64,000 bases of DNA from JABDMH01 sp964428345 (GCA_964428345.1 CAYRYD010000020.1:1-64000); one strand, 5' to 3'; positions 1-8,183 are shown, counted from the stretch's first letter. Numbers and translations: made by a program. The notes: generated by a model not told the origin, from the sequence alone.

Positions 1-183
<183 letters not shown>

Positions 184-193
184 CCTTTTTTTT

Positions 194-214
194 CTTTGAA
201 TCCGTGATTCAAAG
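194..214 (+). repeat. Perfect hairpin just after 23S rRNA
   Basis: CTTTGAATC (194-202) and GATTCAAAG (206-214) form a perfect 9-bp stem with a 3-base loop in the 23S-5S spacer. It follows the 23S end after a T-rich stretch. It could be a processing or antitermination element of the rRNA operon; this role is inference. Confidence 0.6.
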
Positions 215-351
215 AATCAATTTCATCGCGCACTCTGACGCTTTTTCGCTGATTGTTGTTCTCAGTGCTTTTTTTCTTCCCATTTCTATTCATTCTTTCA
301 GGAAAAGCCTGTTAGATTTAAAATAATAGTCTTCAATGACTTAAAATTTTA

Positions 352-460
352 TGGTGGTTTTAGCGGGGGGGTCCCACCTCTTACCATTCCGAACAGAGAA
401 GTTAAGCCCCCCAGCGCTGATGGTACTGGGTGTAAACCCGGGAGAGTAAGTCGCTGCCAT
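352..460 (+). rRNA. rrf: 5S ribosomal RNA
   Basis: About 109 bases with the 5S landmarks: a 5' TGGTGGTTTTAGCG arm, the conserved loop region CCCACCTCTTACCATTCCGAAC, GAAGTTAAGCCCCCCAGCGC, a GGGAGAGTAAGTCGC block and a 3' arm CTGCCAT that pairs with the 5' end. It lies about 170 bases downstream of 23S on the same strand and is followed directly by a T-run and a terminator hairpin, so it is the last gene of the rRNA operon. Ends are accurate to a few bases. Confidence 0.95.
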
Positions 461-474
461 TTTTTTTATTCCAT

Positions 475-510
475 AAGCCTGATGAGTATCCAATCTTATC
501 AGGCTTTTTT
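475..510 (+). terminator. Rho-independent terminator of the rRNA operon
   Basis: AAGCCTGAT (475-483) pairs with ATCAGGCTT (498-506), a 9-bp stem with a 14-base loop, followed by a run of T to 510. It begins 14 bases after the 5S gene and ends the rRNA transcript. Confidence 0.85.
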
Positions 511-576
511 CATAGTACCCGGTTCATTCAGGATGAAGAACCAAGACTTTTGGCCCACGATTTCTGGTCCATTCCC

Positions 577-606
577 TTGGAATCCTACCGGAATAAATTA
601 TCTTTG
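577..606 (+). promoter_or_regulatory. Bacteroidota-type promoter for rplU-rpmA
   Basis: TTG at 577-579 and TATCTTTG at 599-606 match the phylum consensus TTG / TAnnTTTG for the primary sigma factor, with exactly 19 bases between them. The predicted start of transcription, about 610-615, leaves a leader of roughly 15 bases before the rplU ATG at 628. It lies downstream of the rRNA terminator, so the ribosomal protein genes have their own promoter. Confidence 0.7.
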
Positions 607-627
607 CAGTCCTAAATTTTTTTAGCA

Positions 628-936
628 ATGTTTGCAATCGTCGAAATCGCAGGTCAACAGTTTAAAGTAGAAAAAGACCAGGAGGTATTCGTGCATCATC
701 TGGATGCGGAAGAAGGAGCCAAATTGACCTTCGACAAGGTATTGTTGATGGAGCAGGATGGTCAGACTACGATCGGTAATCCTGCCATTGCCGGTGTTTC
801 CATCGGTGCAACCGTATTGGGACATCAAAAGGGAGACAAAGTCATTGTTTTTAAGAAGAAAAGAAGGAAAGGCTACCGGGTCAAAAACGGACACCGGCAA
901 AGCTTTACCAAAATCAAGGTGGATTCCATCGGATAA
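628..936 (+). CDS. rplU: 50S ribosomal protein L21
   Basis: 102 residues, the usual length for L21, a 23S-binding protein of the large ribosomal subunit. The start MFAIVEIAGQQFKVEKDQ is the canonical L21 N-terminus (Y/F-A-I-V-E-x-x-G-x-Q), and the C-terminal half has the basic block KKKRRKGYRVKNGHRQ that contacts rRNA, followed by the typical FTKIKV end. No C-terminal extension is present; in some relatives (from memory) L21 carries one, whereas here the extra domain is on L27. It is the first gene behind the promoter at 577-606, and rpmA follows after 14 bases. In Bacteroidota the start codon context is A/T-rich without a Shine-Dalgarno, as here. Confidence 0.97.
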   Translation: MFAIVEIAGQQFKVEKDQEVFVHHLDAEEGAKLTFDKVLLMEQDGQTTIGNPAIAGVSIGATVLGHQKGDKVIVFKKKRRKGYRVKNGHRQSFTKIKVDSIG

Positions 937-950
937 AAAGTCAATCAATC

Positions 951-1574
951 ATGGCACATAAGAAAGGTGTAGGTAGTTCGGATAACGGACGGGATAGCAA
1001 AAGCAAAAGACTGGGCGTTAAACTTTTCGGAGGACAATTGGCCCGTTCCGGAAACATTATTGTGCGTCAGCGCGGTACCAAATTCCATCCCGGAAAACTG
1101 GTTGGCATAGGTAAAGATCATACGTTGTATGCCCTGGCCGATGGTACGGTCGTCTTCAAAAAAGGCCGTAATGACCGGACATTTATCTCAGTGCTTCCTT
1201 TTAATGATGTAGAAGAGCGAATCGATACCACCCCAAGCAAAGCAACACCCGGTGCTGAGACTGCTGTACAGGCAGAATCACCGGCGCCGGTCAAAGCAGC
1301 CGGTAAGAAGGCTGGTAGTCTGGATGATCTGAAAATCATCGAAGGAGTTGGCCCTAAGCTGGAGTCGATCCTGAAAGAAAGTGGTATTTCCGATCTGCAG
1401 GTAATGTCGGAATCCGATCCGGAAAAGCTGCGGGAAATCCTGGAGAATGCCGGTAGCCGCTTCAAGATGTTTAACCCTACTACCTGGCCAAAACAGGCTA
1501 AACTGGCGGCTGAAGGTAAGTGGGATGAATTGCAGGCTTATAAAGACCAGCTGGAAGGTGGTGTCGAAAAGTGA
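951..1574 (+). CDS. rpmA: 50S ribosomal protein L27 with C-terminal helix-hairpin-helix extension
   Basis: Residues 1-85 are a complete L27: MAHKKGVGSSDNGRDSKSKRLG, then GNIIVRQRGTKFHPG and the DHTLYALADGTV strand. The N-terminus begins directly with the mature-type AHKKG, so no cleavable leader is seen. L27 is normally about 85-90 residues; this protein has 207. After an Ala/Pro/Lys-rich linker (about 93-122) comes a domain at 123-205 with a helix-hairpin-helix signature (IIEGVGPKLESIL, GVGP at 132-135) and a W/P-rich tail (TTWPKQAKLAAEGKWDEL). This type of domain is found in various Bacteroidota proteins, and a nucleic-acid-binding role is suggested by the fold. The reading frame is unbroken through the junction, so the fusion is not a visible frameshift. 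It is co-transcribed with rplU. Confidence 0.95.
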   Translation: MAHKKGVGSSDNGRDSKSKRLGVKLFGGQLARSGNIIVRQRGTKFHPGKLVGIGKDHTLYALADGTVVFKKGRNDRTFISVLPFNDVEERIDTTPSKATPGAETAVQAESPAPVKAAGKKAGSLDDLKIIEGVGPKLESILKESGISDLQVMSESDPEKLREILENAGSRFKMFNPTTWPKQAKLAAEGKWDELQAYKDQLEGGVEK

Positions 1575-1599
1575 GTAAATCTCCTTCCTTTTTCCCAGT

Positions 1600-2325
1600 T
1601 TAAAGTCTTCTCAGATTATTTTCTTCCATCCATCCGGTAGTACCATCAGCCAGATCGATGTGATACCAGGAACCGACTTCCTCCAGGATGTGTACTTTGT
1701 ATCCATTTTTTAAAGAAGTCACCGGACCCGAGAGCTCATCGGGCTTCTCATATACATCAGCTTCACTCCATATAATGGCCATTTCGTGGTTGGTACGATC
1801 GTAGTTGCGCTCCAGTAGAAACAAACCCAATAAGATCATCCATAAAGCCCCCAGAAAGTAGCTATACATTTGCCAACTCATGGGTTTGAGCCACACGATC
1901 GCCAGGATACCGAGGAAGACTATCAGCAATCCGACAGCAATCAAATTCCTGCCCGCGTAATGGTGGATTTTTACGATCAGTCCTGTCAGCGGAAAAGCAG
2001 GAAAATTGTACGGATCATCTACCTGCTCCCGTACATATTGCAGATTACGCTTTAAACCGGCGTCAAGGGGGGCTTCCAATAAACCTTTTTCCAGATAATA
2101 CCTGGCTGCTGACCAGTTTTCCTGCTTGAGATATGCCAGGCCCAGATTGTGATAGATAGCCGTCGAATGATAGTGATTGTCAACGATATTTTCATATAGT
2201 TGGATGGCATCATTGATGGCACCCCTTTCAAAAGCTTCATTGGCCATTTGAAAGGTGTCGGTCGGTGCCGATGCCGACAGCTTCAGAGCCAGAATTGTCC
2301 AAAATGCGACGATTATTAGTCTCAT
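1600..2325 (-). CDS. BatE-like TPR/SH3 membrane protein
   Basis: 241 residues. A signal peptide (1-20) is followed by tetratricopeptide repeats at about 25-100 (FERGAINDAIQLYENIV; YHNLGLAYLKQENWSAARYYLEKGL), two transmembrane helices (about 128-146 and 155-172) and a C-terminal bacterial SH3 domain (about 180-241, ending GTTGWMEENNLRRL). This architecture matches BatE of the Bacteroides aerotolerance operon, but batA-D are not nearby, so the specific role is uncertain. The start ATG overlaps the stop of the OstA-like gene by 4 bases (ATGA), indicating translational coupling in an envelope-related operon. It is the last gene of that operon and converges on rpmA. Confidence 0.75.
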   Translation of the reverse strand: MRLIIVAFWTILALKLSASAPTDTFQMANEAFERGAINDAIQLYENIVDNHYHSTAIYHNLGLAYLKQENWSAARYYLEKGLLEAPLDAGLKRNLQYVREQVDDPYNFPAFPLTGLIVKIHHYAGRNLIAVGLLIVFLGILAIVWLKPMSWQMYSYFLGALWMILLGLFLLERNYDRTNHEMAIIWSEADVYEKPDELSGPVTSLKNGYKVHILEEVGSWYHIDLADGTTGWMEENNLRRL

Positions 2326-4181
2326 TGTAATACGATCTTTGTCAGGTCTGCTACCGATTGGGGACGCTCATTGGCCCTCCAGTTAAATCCTTCCAGTTTT
2401 AGTGCCTCTGCGTTGGCCTTTTGTATTGGATGAAAGGTTGCCTGCGGATTGTCGTAAAATACAATCTCATTCACTGTATTCCCGGCAAACCTCAGCAACA
2501 TGCTGCTGCATAGGGTTTCGTTGACTCCGATATAGGCTTTCTGATCATCAAGCACATAATAAATGGAGGCGGCGTTACCCTTAATCAACATGTGGTCGAT
2601 TTCACCTTCCTTAAAAAAGGCAGTGATCTCTTTACCCTTCATTTGATTATAGAGGATCTGGTCTGCAGAATTGATGATAAAGGCCTCTTTTTTGAGGTGT
2701 ATCCGGTCGATTTTGTCATCGGTAAGCCGGATACTGACAGAATCTGCTTCAAACTGGGAAGTATCTGACCAGATGACCGGATCCTCATACAGATGAAATA
2801 TCGAATCTTCTGATGAGTAGGACAGCGAATCACAGATAGCCTGTAAATTGCTTTTAAAGATTCTGACGTCGTGATAGCCCTGAAACACCCTGAAGGTATC
2901 CGTTTCGTTGATTTGTTCAACGGATAAGAGGGTGTCTGCCGAAAGATAAAGCGAGTCATCTTCAATCTTATTAATCAGAAGAGGACGACCCCCAAAAGCC
3001 TTCAGATATCCGGTCGAGTCAACATATAATGCCTGGTTACAGAAGATGGTATAGTGCGATGCCGTGTCTCTCCACACGATATTGCCAGCTGCATATCCGG
3101 CGCCCCTTTCATTGTCGAAATCGATGGTATCGGCATCGAGAAACTGGGATGCGTTTTCAATTGAGGCCCTTGTATGGGAGATGAGCTTATCTTCTTCCGT
3201 ATCGTATTCCAATGCTGCCGAACGCATCGTCCGGATGGAATCTCGGAAAAAGGCATTACCCCTTAAAGTGAGCAATTTCTCCTGTTCCCGGTAGACAATG
3301 GTATCGGCTTCGGCAATTTTACCCGGTTCACTTAACGATGCATTGTGTAAAAGGGTAACCACCTTAAGATTGCCGTCGTAAAAAATAGAATCACCAAGGG
3401 CAACCTGCTGATCATCGACGTACTGGGCCTGCCGGGTAAAAAGCGCTTCCCGGTTGGCCAGATCAAAATACCCGGCCTCACAATAGACCTTGCTACCATT
3501 GGTCAGGTCGATGCGGGTGGGGCCAAGAAAATAGGCTTTCTCCTGGGCGGTATTGTATAGTAAGGTATCGGCATAAAGTTCGAAATCTTCACTTTTAATG
3601 TACACACTGTCTTTGAAATAGATTTCATCGCTTGTCAGGAAAAAAGTGCCTCTGCGACTGTAAAGGGAAATCGTGTCGTTGGTAAGATGGGCACCCTGTT
3701 CGTAACGGGCGATCCGGGTTTTAGTATTGTAAGACAATGAGTCTGTAAAGAGTTTTTGGCTCTTACTCTGCAATACCACGGAGTCCCTCAGAAAGGCATC
3801 TTTGGTGTCTCCAAAATATTGAAGCCGGCCGGCAAAAACGTTGAGTGAATCCCACTGCTGCAATAGTATATTACCAACTGCAGTCAGGTTGTTTGCTTCC
3901 TTCCGGGCCGAATCACACTGCATAAATAGGCTGTCCTGGTGCAACAGGACATTTCCCGACAAAATGAGGATTTCCTCCTGTTGGGGCCCTAAAGTTCGTT
4001 CGACTTTATCTGCTTTATCGATGACTACCAGATTGGACCGGGCCGTATCAGGTTCTGTTTCCTGGATGATCTGTCCATAAACTACCGACCCGAACCCGCT
4101 GATCATCAGAATGAGCAGGGTGCATGTACGAATCACCGTGCCGTTTATCAGAGGAAACGATCTTGTACTATATAATCTCAA
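2322..4181 (-). CDS. OstA-like outer-membrane assembly protein
   Basis: 619 residues with a signal peptide (hydrophobic CTLLILMISGFGSVVYG before residue 37) and a long series of short beta-strand repeats of the OstA/LptA type (for example ILSGNVLLHQDSLFMQCDSA, LTAVGNILLQQWDSLNVFA, LTLRGNAFFRDS). This is the Bacteroidota OstA-like family, thought to act in lipopolysaccharide transport across the periplasm, either as a long LptA bridge or an LptD N-domain relative; no LptD barrel is present. The reading frame opens with TTG (4181); a GTG at 4136, closer to the signal peptide, is an equally plausible start. It lies 26 bases downstream of the FAD oxidoreductase gene and overlaps the BatE-like gene by 4 bases. 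Confidence 0.8.
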   Translation of the reverse strand: MRLYSTRSFPLINGTVIRTCTLLILMISGFGSVVYGQIIQETEPDTARSNLVVIDKADKVERTLGPQQEEILILSGNVLLHQDSLFMQCDSARKEANNLTAVGNILLQQWDSLNVFAGRLQYFGDTKDAFLRDSVVLQSKSQKLFTDSLSYNTKTRIARYEQGAHLTNDTISLYSRRGTFFLTSDEIYFKDSVYIKSEDFELYADTLLYNTAQEKAYFLGPTRIDLTNGSKVYCEAGYFDLANREALFTRQAQYVDDQQVALGDSIFYDGNLKVVTLLHNASLSEPGKIAEADTIVYREQEKLLTLRGNAFFRDSIRTMRSAALEYDTEEDKLISHTRASIENASQFLDADTIDFDNERGAGYAAGNIVWRDTASHYTIFCNQALYVDSTGYLKAFGGRPLLINKIEDDSLYLSADTLLSVEQINETDTFRVFQGYHDVRIFKSNLQAICDSLSYSSEDSIFHLYEDPVIWSDTSQFEADSVSIRLTDDKIDRIHLKKEAFIINSADQILYNQMKGKEITAFFKEGEIDHMLIKGNAASIYYVLDDQKAYIGVNETLCSSMLLRFAGNTVNEIVFYDNPQATFHPIQKANAEALKLEGFNWRANERPQSVADLTKIVLQ

Positions 4182-4207
4182 GTTGACTTCAGGTGATTAA
4201 CAGAATG

Positions 4208-5350
4208 TTAACGACTGGTTATTGCTTTGGCCGCTGTCTGCCCGACATGAGCCCCAATCGCTACCCCCATGCCACCCAAACGGCAGGCTGTAAAGATACG
4301 ATCAGATTCCCACTGTATGACCGGTGATTTTTCACGACCCAGTCCCAGAATACCGCTCCACTGGTACTCTATATCAAAAGGTTCTCCCGGAATGATTTTG
4401 GTCTTTAACAATTGGATCAGATGCCCGACAACATTATCCGTATTGCTCAATTCGTCGGTTTTCTCCTGATCGGCAAACTTGTTGCGAGCCCCTCCGATCA
4501 GTATTCGGTCACCAACCGGGCGGAAATATACATAGCCGTAATCGTGATGATAGACACCTTTGAGCCGGAGATTGGCAATGGGTGAGGTAACCAATACCTG
4601 GTTACGGGCCGGGTAAAGATCAATGGAGGGAATAAGCCGGCCGGTAAAAGCATTGGTCGCCAGCAGTACCCAATCGCTGCTGATTTCATATCCATCACCG
4701 GATAGTACGACTTTGTTACCATCTTCGCCGAGACCGGTTACCTGGAGACCATTCAGAAATTGAATCCCTTGGCTGCGACAGGTATCCAGGAGCTTTTCCA
4801 TCATTCTGCCCGGATTTATCGCAGCTTCATACCGGCAATCGATGACGGCGTTAAAACGATGCAGACCATGCTCTTCCGTACCATTGCCTTGCTTGAATAC
4901 ATCATTGCCTATGAAAGAAAAGGCTTCGTTAAACCGGGGTAACAAAGTGAGACAACGTTCATAGAGTTCACGCTGATCGTGGTCAAACACCTCATAACCT
5001 CCGCATGGATTGTATTGCATCGCCTTGTCACCTATGAGATTCCTCAGGATTCTGACCCCATTCCACCGGCGTTCAACCAGCGATGCCATGGCATCCCACC
5101 CCGAAGTATCAATATCCGCCAGTAATTCAGAAGGACTGCCATAACAGGCAAATCCGGCATTTTTGGTGCTGGCTCCCTGTGGGAGGGTGCCCCGGTCGAT
5201 GACCAGTATGGACCAATCCGGCCGTTCTTTTCTGGCCGCCAGCGCAGCGCACAGACCAACGATGCCCGATCCGAGAATAATGAGGTTTCGATGGAAGAGG
5301 AAAGTCTCCTGTTCCCAATAACTTGCCCTGGAAGCCTGCTTCCCTGTCAT
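4208..5350 (-). CDS. FAD-dependent oxidoreductase, D-amino-acid oxidase (DAO) family
   Basis: 380 residues. The N-terminal Rossmann motif LIILGSGIVGLCAALAA (GxGxxG at 27-32) binds the ADP of FAD. Further on are the DAO-fold strand LVIDRG, a substrate-domain segment with GYVYFRPVGDRILIGGARN, and a C-terminal FAD segment RIFTACRLGGMGVAIGAHVGQ. Members oxidise amines or amino acids (glycine oxidase, sarcosine oxidase and relatives); the substrate cannot be deduced. It heads a minus-strand operon with the OstA-like and BatE-like genes and is divergent from the DUF4293 gene, with about 48 bases between starts. Confidence 0.8.
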   Translation of the reverse strand: MTGKQASRASYWEQETFLFHRNLIILGSGIVGLCAALAARKERPDWSILVIDRGTLPQGASTKNAGFACYGSPSELLADIDTSGWDAMASLVERRWNGVRILRNLIGDKAMQYNPCGGYEVFDHDQRELYERCLTLLPRFNEAFSFIGNDVFKQGNGTEEHGLHRFNAVIDCRYEAAINPGRMMEKLLDTCRSQGIQFLNGLQVTGLGEDGNKVVLSGDGYEISSDWVLLATNAFTGRLIPSIDLYPARNQVLVTSPIANLRLKGVYHHDYGYVYFRPVGDRILIGGARNKFADQEKTDELSNTDNVVGHLIQLLKTKIIPGEPFDIEYQWSGILGLGREKSPVIQWESDRIFTACRLGGMGVAIGAHVGQTAAKAITSR

Positions 5351-5398
5351 GGGATAAATTTAGTAATTTCGGTGGCCGATTTATTAAAAAGGAAAACC

Positions 5399-5857
5399 AT
5401 GATCCAACGATTACAAACTGTCTTTTTGGCTCTGGCGGCCCTAATGATGGGCTTGTTATTTTCCAGATCCATGTCATTTGCCAGTATTGATCAACCATTG
5501 CCGGTGGGCAACAGCGAGAGTATGCTTGCAGATGGTATTTTTAACACACAGGATCATGCAGTCTTGCTGGTGCTGGTAATTTTGGGAATACTCATTCCGG
5601 TGATTACCATCTTCCTGTATAACAACCGGCCGTTGCAGATGAAACTGAGCAGGTTAAGTATTGTGCTGATTATCTTGTCGGTTGTTTTGACGATCATCTT
5701 ATTTATGCAGGACTACCAAAATATAGCGGTCGGGACAGAAGTAACCATTGAATATGGATATATTTTACCGGTTTTGGCGATCCTGTTTTTGGTTTTGGCC
5801 TTCCGTTACATCCGGAAGGATGAGAAACTGGTCCGATCGGCTGACCGGCTCCGTTAG
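5399..5857 (+). CDS. DUF4293 family membrane protein
   Basis: 152 residues from the ATG at 5399. The longer open frame to 5291 runs into the divergent oxidoreductase gene and is not expected to be translated. The protein starts MIQRLQTVFLALAALMMGLL, typical of DUF4293, a Bacteroidota-specific family, and has four hydrophobic helices (about 5-22, 47-65, 80-100, 115-135) with a basic C-terminus. Function is unknown. The gene stands alone between a divergent oxidoreductase and the convergent ExbD operon. Confidence 0.85.
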   Translation: MIQRLQTVFLALAALMMGLLFSRSMSFASIDQPLPVGNSESMLADGIFNTQDHAVLLVLVILGILIPVITIFLYNNRPLQMKLSRLSIVLIILSVVLTIILFMQDYQNIAVGTEVTIEYGYILPVLAILFLVLAFRYIRKDEKLVRSADRLR

Positions 5858-5865
5858 ATCGTAAC

Positions 5866-5901
5866 AAAAAAAGACCCGAATCAGTGGGATTGATTCGGGT
5901 C
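5866..5901 (-). terminator. Terminator of the ExbB/ExbD operon
   Basis: GACCCGAATCA (5873-5883) and TGATTCGGGTC (5891-5901) form a perfect 11-bp stem with a 7-base loop. On the minus strand it is followed by seven U (the A-run at 5866-5872). It lies 28 bases after the stop of the last exbD gene. The stem may also slow the convergent DUF4293 transcript, but no T-run follows on the plus strand. Confidence 0.85.
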
Positions 5902-5929
5902 ATCGGTAAAATTTTAAAGCTTGAAAATC

Positions 5930-6400
5930 CTATCTCGTTTGCTTCGGTCTTGCCGAATAATTAACTTTCAATTGTCCTGATTTACGAAGTATGGTCTTAA
6001 CGTCACTCACAATCCCCATGGTGACTTCACCATCTACTTTCAAAGAACTCGTGATCTGAGGTCTTTGAGGCTCAGGCACCTTAATCTTGTGTTGCTCTAA
6101 AAACAGGGGGATATCGTGTTCTGTGGCAAATTTATCACCCAATTGAATTCGTGGTTTGGTACCATAGACTGCCTGGTATTTTTCGATCGGTCGACCAATC
6201 CAGATATGGTTTACCAAAGACTTTTGCTCCAGTTTCTGCAACTGGGTGGCTTCGGGGACAACCACCTTGACTTTTCGTTCGCCATCCCGTAGTACGGTCA
6301 CAACCATAAAGAAGAACAACAACATAAATATAATGTCAGGGAGTGAAGCCGTAGAAACTTCCGGATTTGATTTTCCTCTCTTTTTCTTGAAATGTCCCAT
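5930..6400 (-). CDS. ExbD/TolR-family biopolymer transport protein (second copy)
   Basis: 156 residues: a basic cytoplasmic N-terminus (MGHFKKKRGKSNPEV), one transmembrane helix at 20-37 whose start SLPDIIFMLLFFFMVV contains the conserved proton-pathway Asp (D22), and a periplasmic domain. ExbD works with ExbB as a proton-driven motor that energises TonB-type outer-membrane transport. It is the last gene of a four-gene operon (ExbB, membrane protein, ExbD, ExbD), 6 bases behind the first exbD, and is followed by a strong terminator. Paired, diverged ExbD copies are common in this phylum; this one probably forms a heterodimer or serves a different partner (inference). Confidence 0.9.
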   Translation of the reverse strand: MGHFKKKRGKSNPEVSTASLPDIIFMLLFFFMVVTVLRDGERKVKVVVPEATQLQKLEQKSLVNHIWIGRPIEKYQAVYGTKPRIQLGDKFATEHDIPLFLEQHKIKVPEPQRPQITSSLKVDGEVTMGIVSDVKTILRKSGQLKVNYSARPKQTR

Positions 6401-6406
6401 ATGATT

Positions 6407-6964
6407 TTAATTTTCTTCTCCAAAACTAGTAGGCTCAGCCTCTGACAATACCATTGGTATTTTATCCTTGATCGCCCGCTTATAGGCAGTGGGGAGGTCA
6501 TCACTGTATGGGATTCCATATAAGCGCTGACATTCTTCATCCCATAGCTCATCATAAGCACCTTTCAGTTCGTTGTATACCGCCAGATACTGTTTATAAC
6601 TCGTACCCCGGTCGTTTTTCAGAGAGATGATCGCATTTTTTGGATCGGTCGACAAGTCGTCCCGCCTCTGAGGATTGCTGATAAACTCCTTGGCTCTCTC
6701 ACGCAAGTCATCTATTTCCGTAAGTTCGCCTCTTACCAAAAGCTGATCCTGGGCATTAACCAGAACGGAAAACACGTTCCGGGATCTCAATTGCTGAATT
6801 TCCGGCGGTTCATCAGACCATGGGGGAAGTTTGACCGTGATACCTTTATCAACGTCAATGGTGGTGGTGACGAGGAAGAATATCAGCAGCAGGAAAGCAA
6901 TATCGGCCATGGATCCTGCATTGATTTCGTTCTTCATCCGGTCACGACTGCTCGTTCTTGCCAT
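6407..6964 (-). CDS. ExbD/TolR-family biopolymer transport protein (first copy)
   Basis: 185 residues: short basic N-terminus, a transmembrane helix at 19-36 in the motif GSMADIAFLLLIFFLVTTT with the conserved Asp (D21), and a periplasmic domain. The MADIAFLLLIFFLV signature is the classic ExbD/TolR helix. Residues 60-165 are longer than in E. coli ExbD (141 residues in total) and contain a Tyr/Asp-rich segment of unknown role. The gene sits 7 bases behind the 156-residue membrane protein gene and 6 bases before the second exbD, so all are translated from one mRNA. Confidence 0.92.
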   Translation of the reverse strand: MARTSSRDRMKNEINAGSMADIAFLLLIFFLVTTTIDVDKGITVKLPPWSDEPPEIQQLRSRNVFSVLVNAQDQLLVRGELTEIDDLRERAKEFISNPQRRDDLSTDPKNAIISLKNDRGTSYKQYLAVYNELKGAYDELWDEECQRLYGIPYSDDLPTAYKRAIKDKIPMVLSEAEPTSFGEEN

Positions 6965-6971
6965 GATTCAA

Positions 6972-7442
6972 TTATTTAAATAAATTTCTGATTTCTGATA
7001 TTACAAAGGCAGCAACAGCCAATCCGCCCAATAAAAGTGTGGATTTGATGCCGGCGCTGACCATCTTGCTTTGATTTTCACTCAATCCAAATTCCTGTAC
7101 GGCATCAGCTACCGGACCAGTGGTTTCGGCAACTGAAGTACTGTAGAGTACTCCGAATAATATAACGAGCACAACCAGGGAAATAATTCCCTTTAAAGCT
7201 GCTTTTGGATGGGTTACGGTCTGATACAGGGCAAACAGCAGGGCAGCAAGTGCACAAACTGCCAGCAAGACCAGTGTCAACCGGATACCCATGTCAAAAA
7301 TTGTCGAGGAATACTGGTCTTCTTTAGACAAGGCATTAAAACCTTCAATTCCCGTCATCACGCTCACCATAAATATGATGATCACCAGCAATCCCAAACT
7401 GAATGCAGCAAGCTGGCCATGTTTAGTTAAAATCTTATACAT
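6972..7442 (-). CDS. Conserved four-helix membrane protein of the ExbB/ExbD operon
   Basis: 156 residues with four hydrophobic segments (about 11-30, 53-73, 82-101, 131-148) and a short hydrophilic stretch containing AETTGPVADAVQEFGLSENQ before the last helix. I do not recognise a characterised family. Its position between exbB and exbD, with gaps of 21 and 7 bases, suggests a subunit or assembly factor of the proton-driven complex. Similar small membrane proteins are, as far as I recall, a recurring part of Bacteroidota ExbBD operons. Function is inference from context only. Confidence 0.75.
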   Translation of the reverse strand: MYKILTKHGQLAAFSLGLLVIIIFMVSVMTGIEGFNALSKEDQYSSTIFDMGIRLTLVLLAVCALAALLFALYQTVTHPKAALKGIISLVVLVILFGVLYSTSVAETTGPVADAVQEFGLSENQSKMVSAGIKSTLLLGGLAVAAFVISEIRNLFK

Positions 7443-7463
7443 AATGATTCCAGCTTTTTTTGA

Positions 7464-8183
7464 TTATTTAAAGACATTATTTCTAGCCAGCAGGTCTACC
7501 AGACCAACGGAAGCATCTTCCATCTTGTTGACGATGCCATCGATTTTAGACACGATGTAATTGTAGAAAATCTGCAGTATGATTGCCACCACAAGTCCGA
7601 ATACCGTGGTCAAAAGAGCCACTTTAATACCCCCGGCAACAACCGATGGAGAAAGGTCACCGACTGCTTCAATCCGGTCAAAGGCCTGGATCATTCCGAT
7701 AACCGTACCCATAAATCCGAGCATAGGAGCAATGGCGATAAAGAGTGAGATCCACACCAGGCCCTTTTCAAGAAGCCCCATTTGTACACTTCCATAGGAG
7801 GTGATGGCTTTCTCAACTGCTTCTGGCCCATTGGGAGCATTACGGAGTCCTTCATATAGCACGCTGGCTGTAGGACCAGGGGTAGATTTACAAACTTCCA
7901 TGGCTCCTCCCAGATCCCCTTCTGCCAAACGCTCATCAATTTTTCGCATCAACTTATCGGTATTGGTCGTAGCCAGGTTCAGGGTAATAATTCGTTCAAT
8001 ACAGAAAGCAAGTCCCAATATGAGGCAGATCAAGACAAAGCTCATAAAACGCCAGTCCCCATCAATAAAATATTGCTTTAAGATCTGAAAACCAGAAGAT
8101 GTTTCTCCCTGAGCAGCGGCATCAATCGCTCCGAATGTAGCTGCAATTCCAAAAACAAGCAGTAGTGCAAGTACTTTTCGCAT
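7464..8183 (-). CDS. ExbB/TolQ/MotA-family proton channel
   Basis: 239 residues. An N-terminal hydrophobic signal-like segment (MRKVLALLLVFGIAATFG) is followed by a transmembrane helix (about 44-66), a cytoplasmic loop, and two helices in the conserved MotA/TolQ/ExbB domain: GLVWISLFIAIAPMLGFMGTVIGMI and VAGGIKVALLTTVFGLVVAI. The GFMGTVIGMIQAF and TTVFGL motifs are diagnostic. It forms the proton channel of the TonB-energising motor with the downstream ExbD proteins. It is the first gene of the operon; the promoter must lie in 8184-8300, but no clear TAnnTTTG box was found there. Confidence 0.93.
   Translation of the reverse strand: MRKVLALLLVFGIAATFGAIDAAAQGETSSGFQILKQYFIDGDWRFMSFVLICLILGLAFCIERIITLNLATTNTDKLMRKIDERLAEGDLGGAMEVCKSTPGPTASVLYEGLRNAPNGPEAVEKAITSYGSVQMGLLEKGLVWISLFIAIAPMLGFMGTVIGMIQAFDRIEAVGDLSPSVVAGGIKVALLTTVFGLVVAIILQIFYNYIVSKIDGIVNKMEDASVGLVDLLARNNVFK

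Noticed and set aside
184..351. A possible tRNA in the 23S-5S spacer.
   Set aside because: No cloverleaf or T-arm consensus is visible; only a 9-bp hairpin is present.
4208..5350. Naming the FAD oxidoreductase as glycine oxidase (thiO).
   Set aside because: The DAO fold is clear, but no thiamine biosynthesis genes are nearby and substrate residues cannot be assigned.
5291..5398. Upstream extension of the DUF4293 gene.
   Set aside because: It overlaps the divergent oxidoreductase gene, and the canonical DUF4293 N-terminus begins at 5399.
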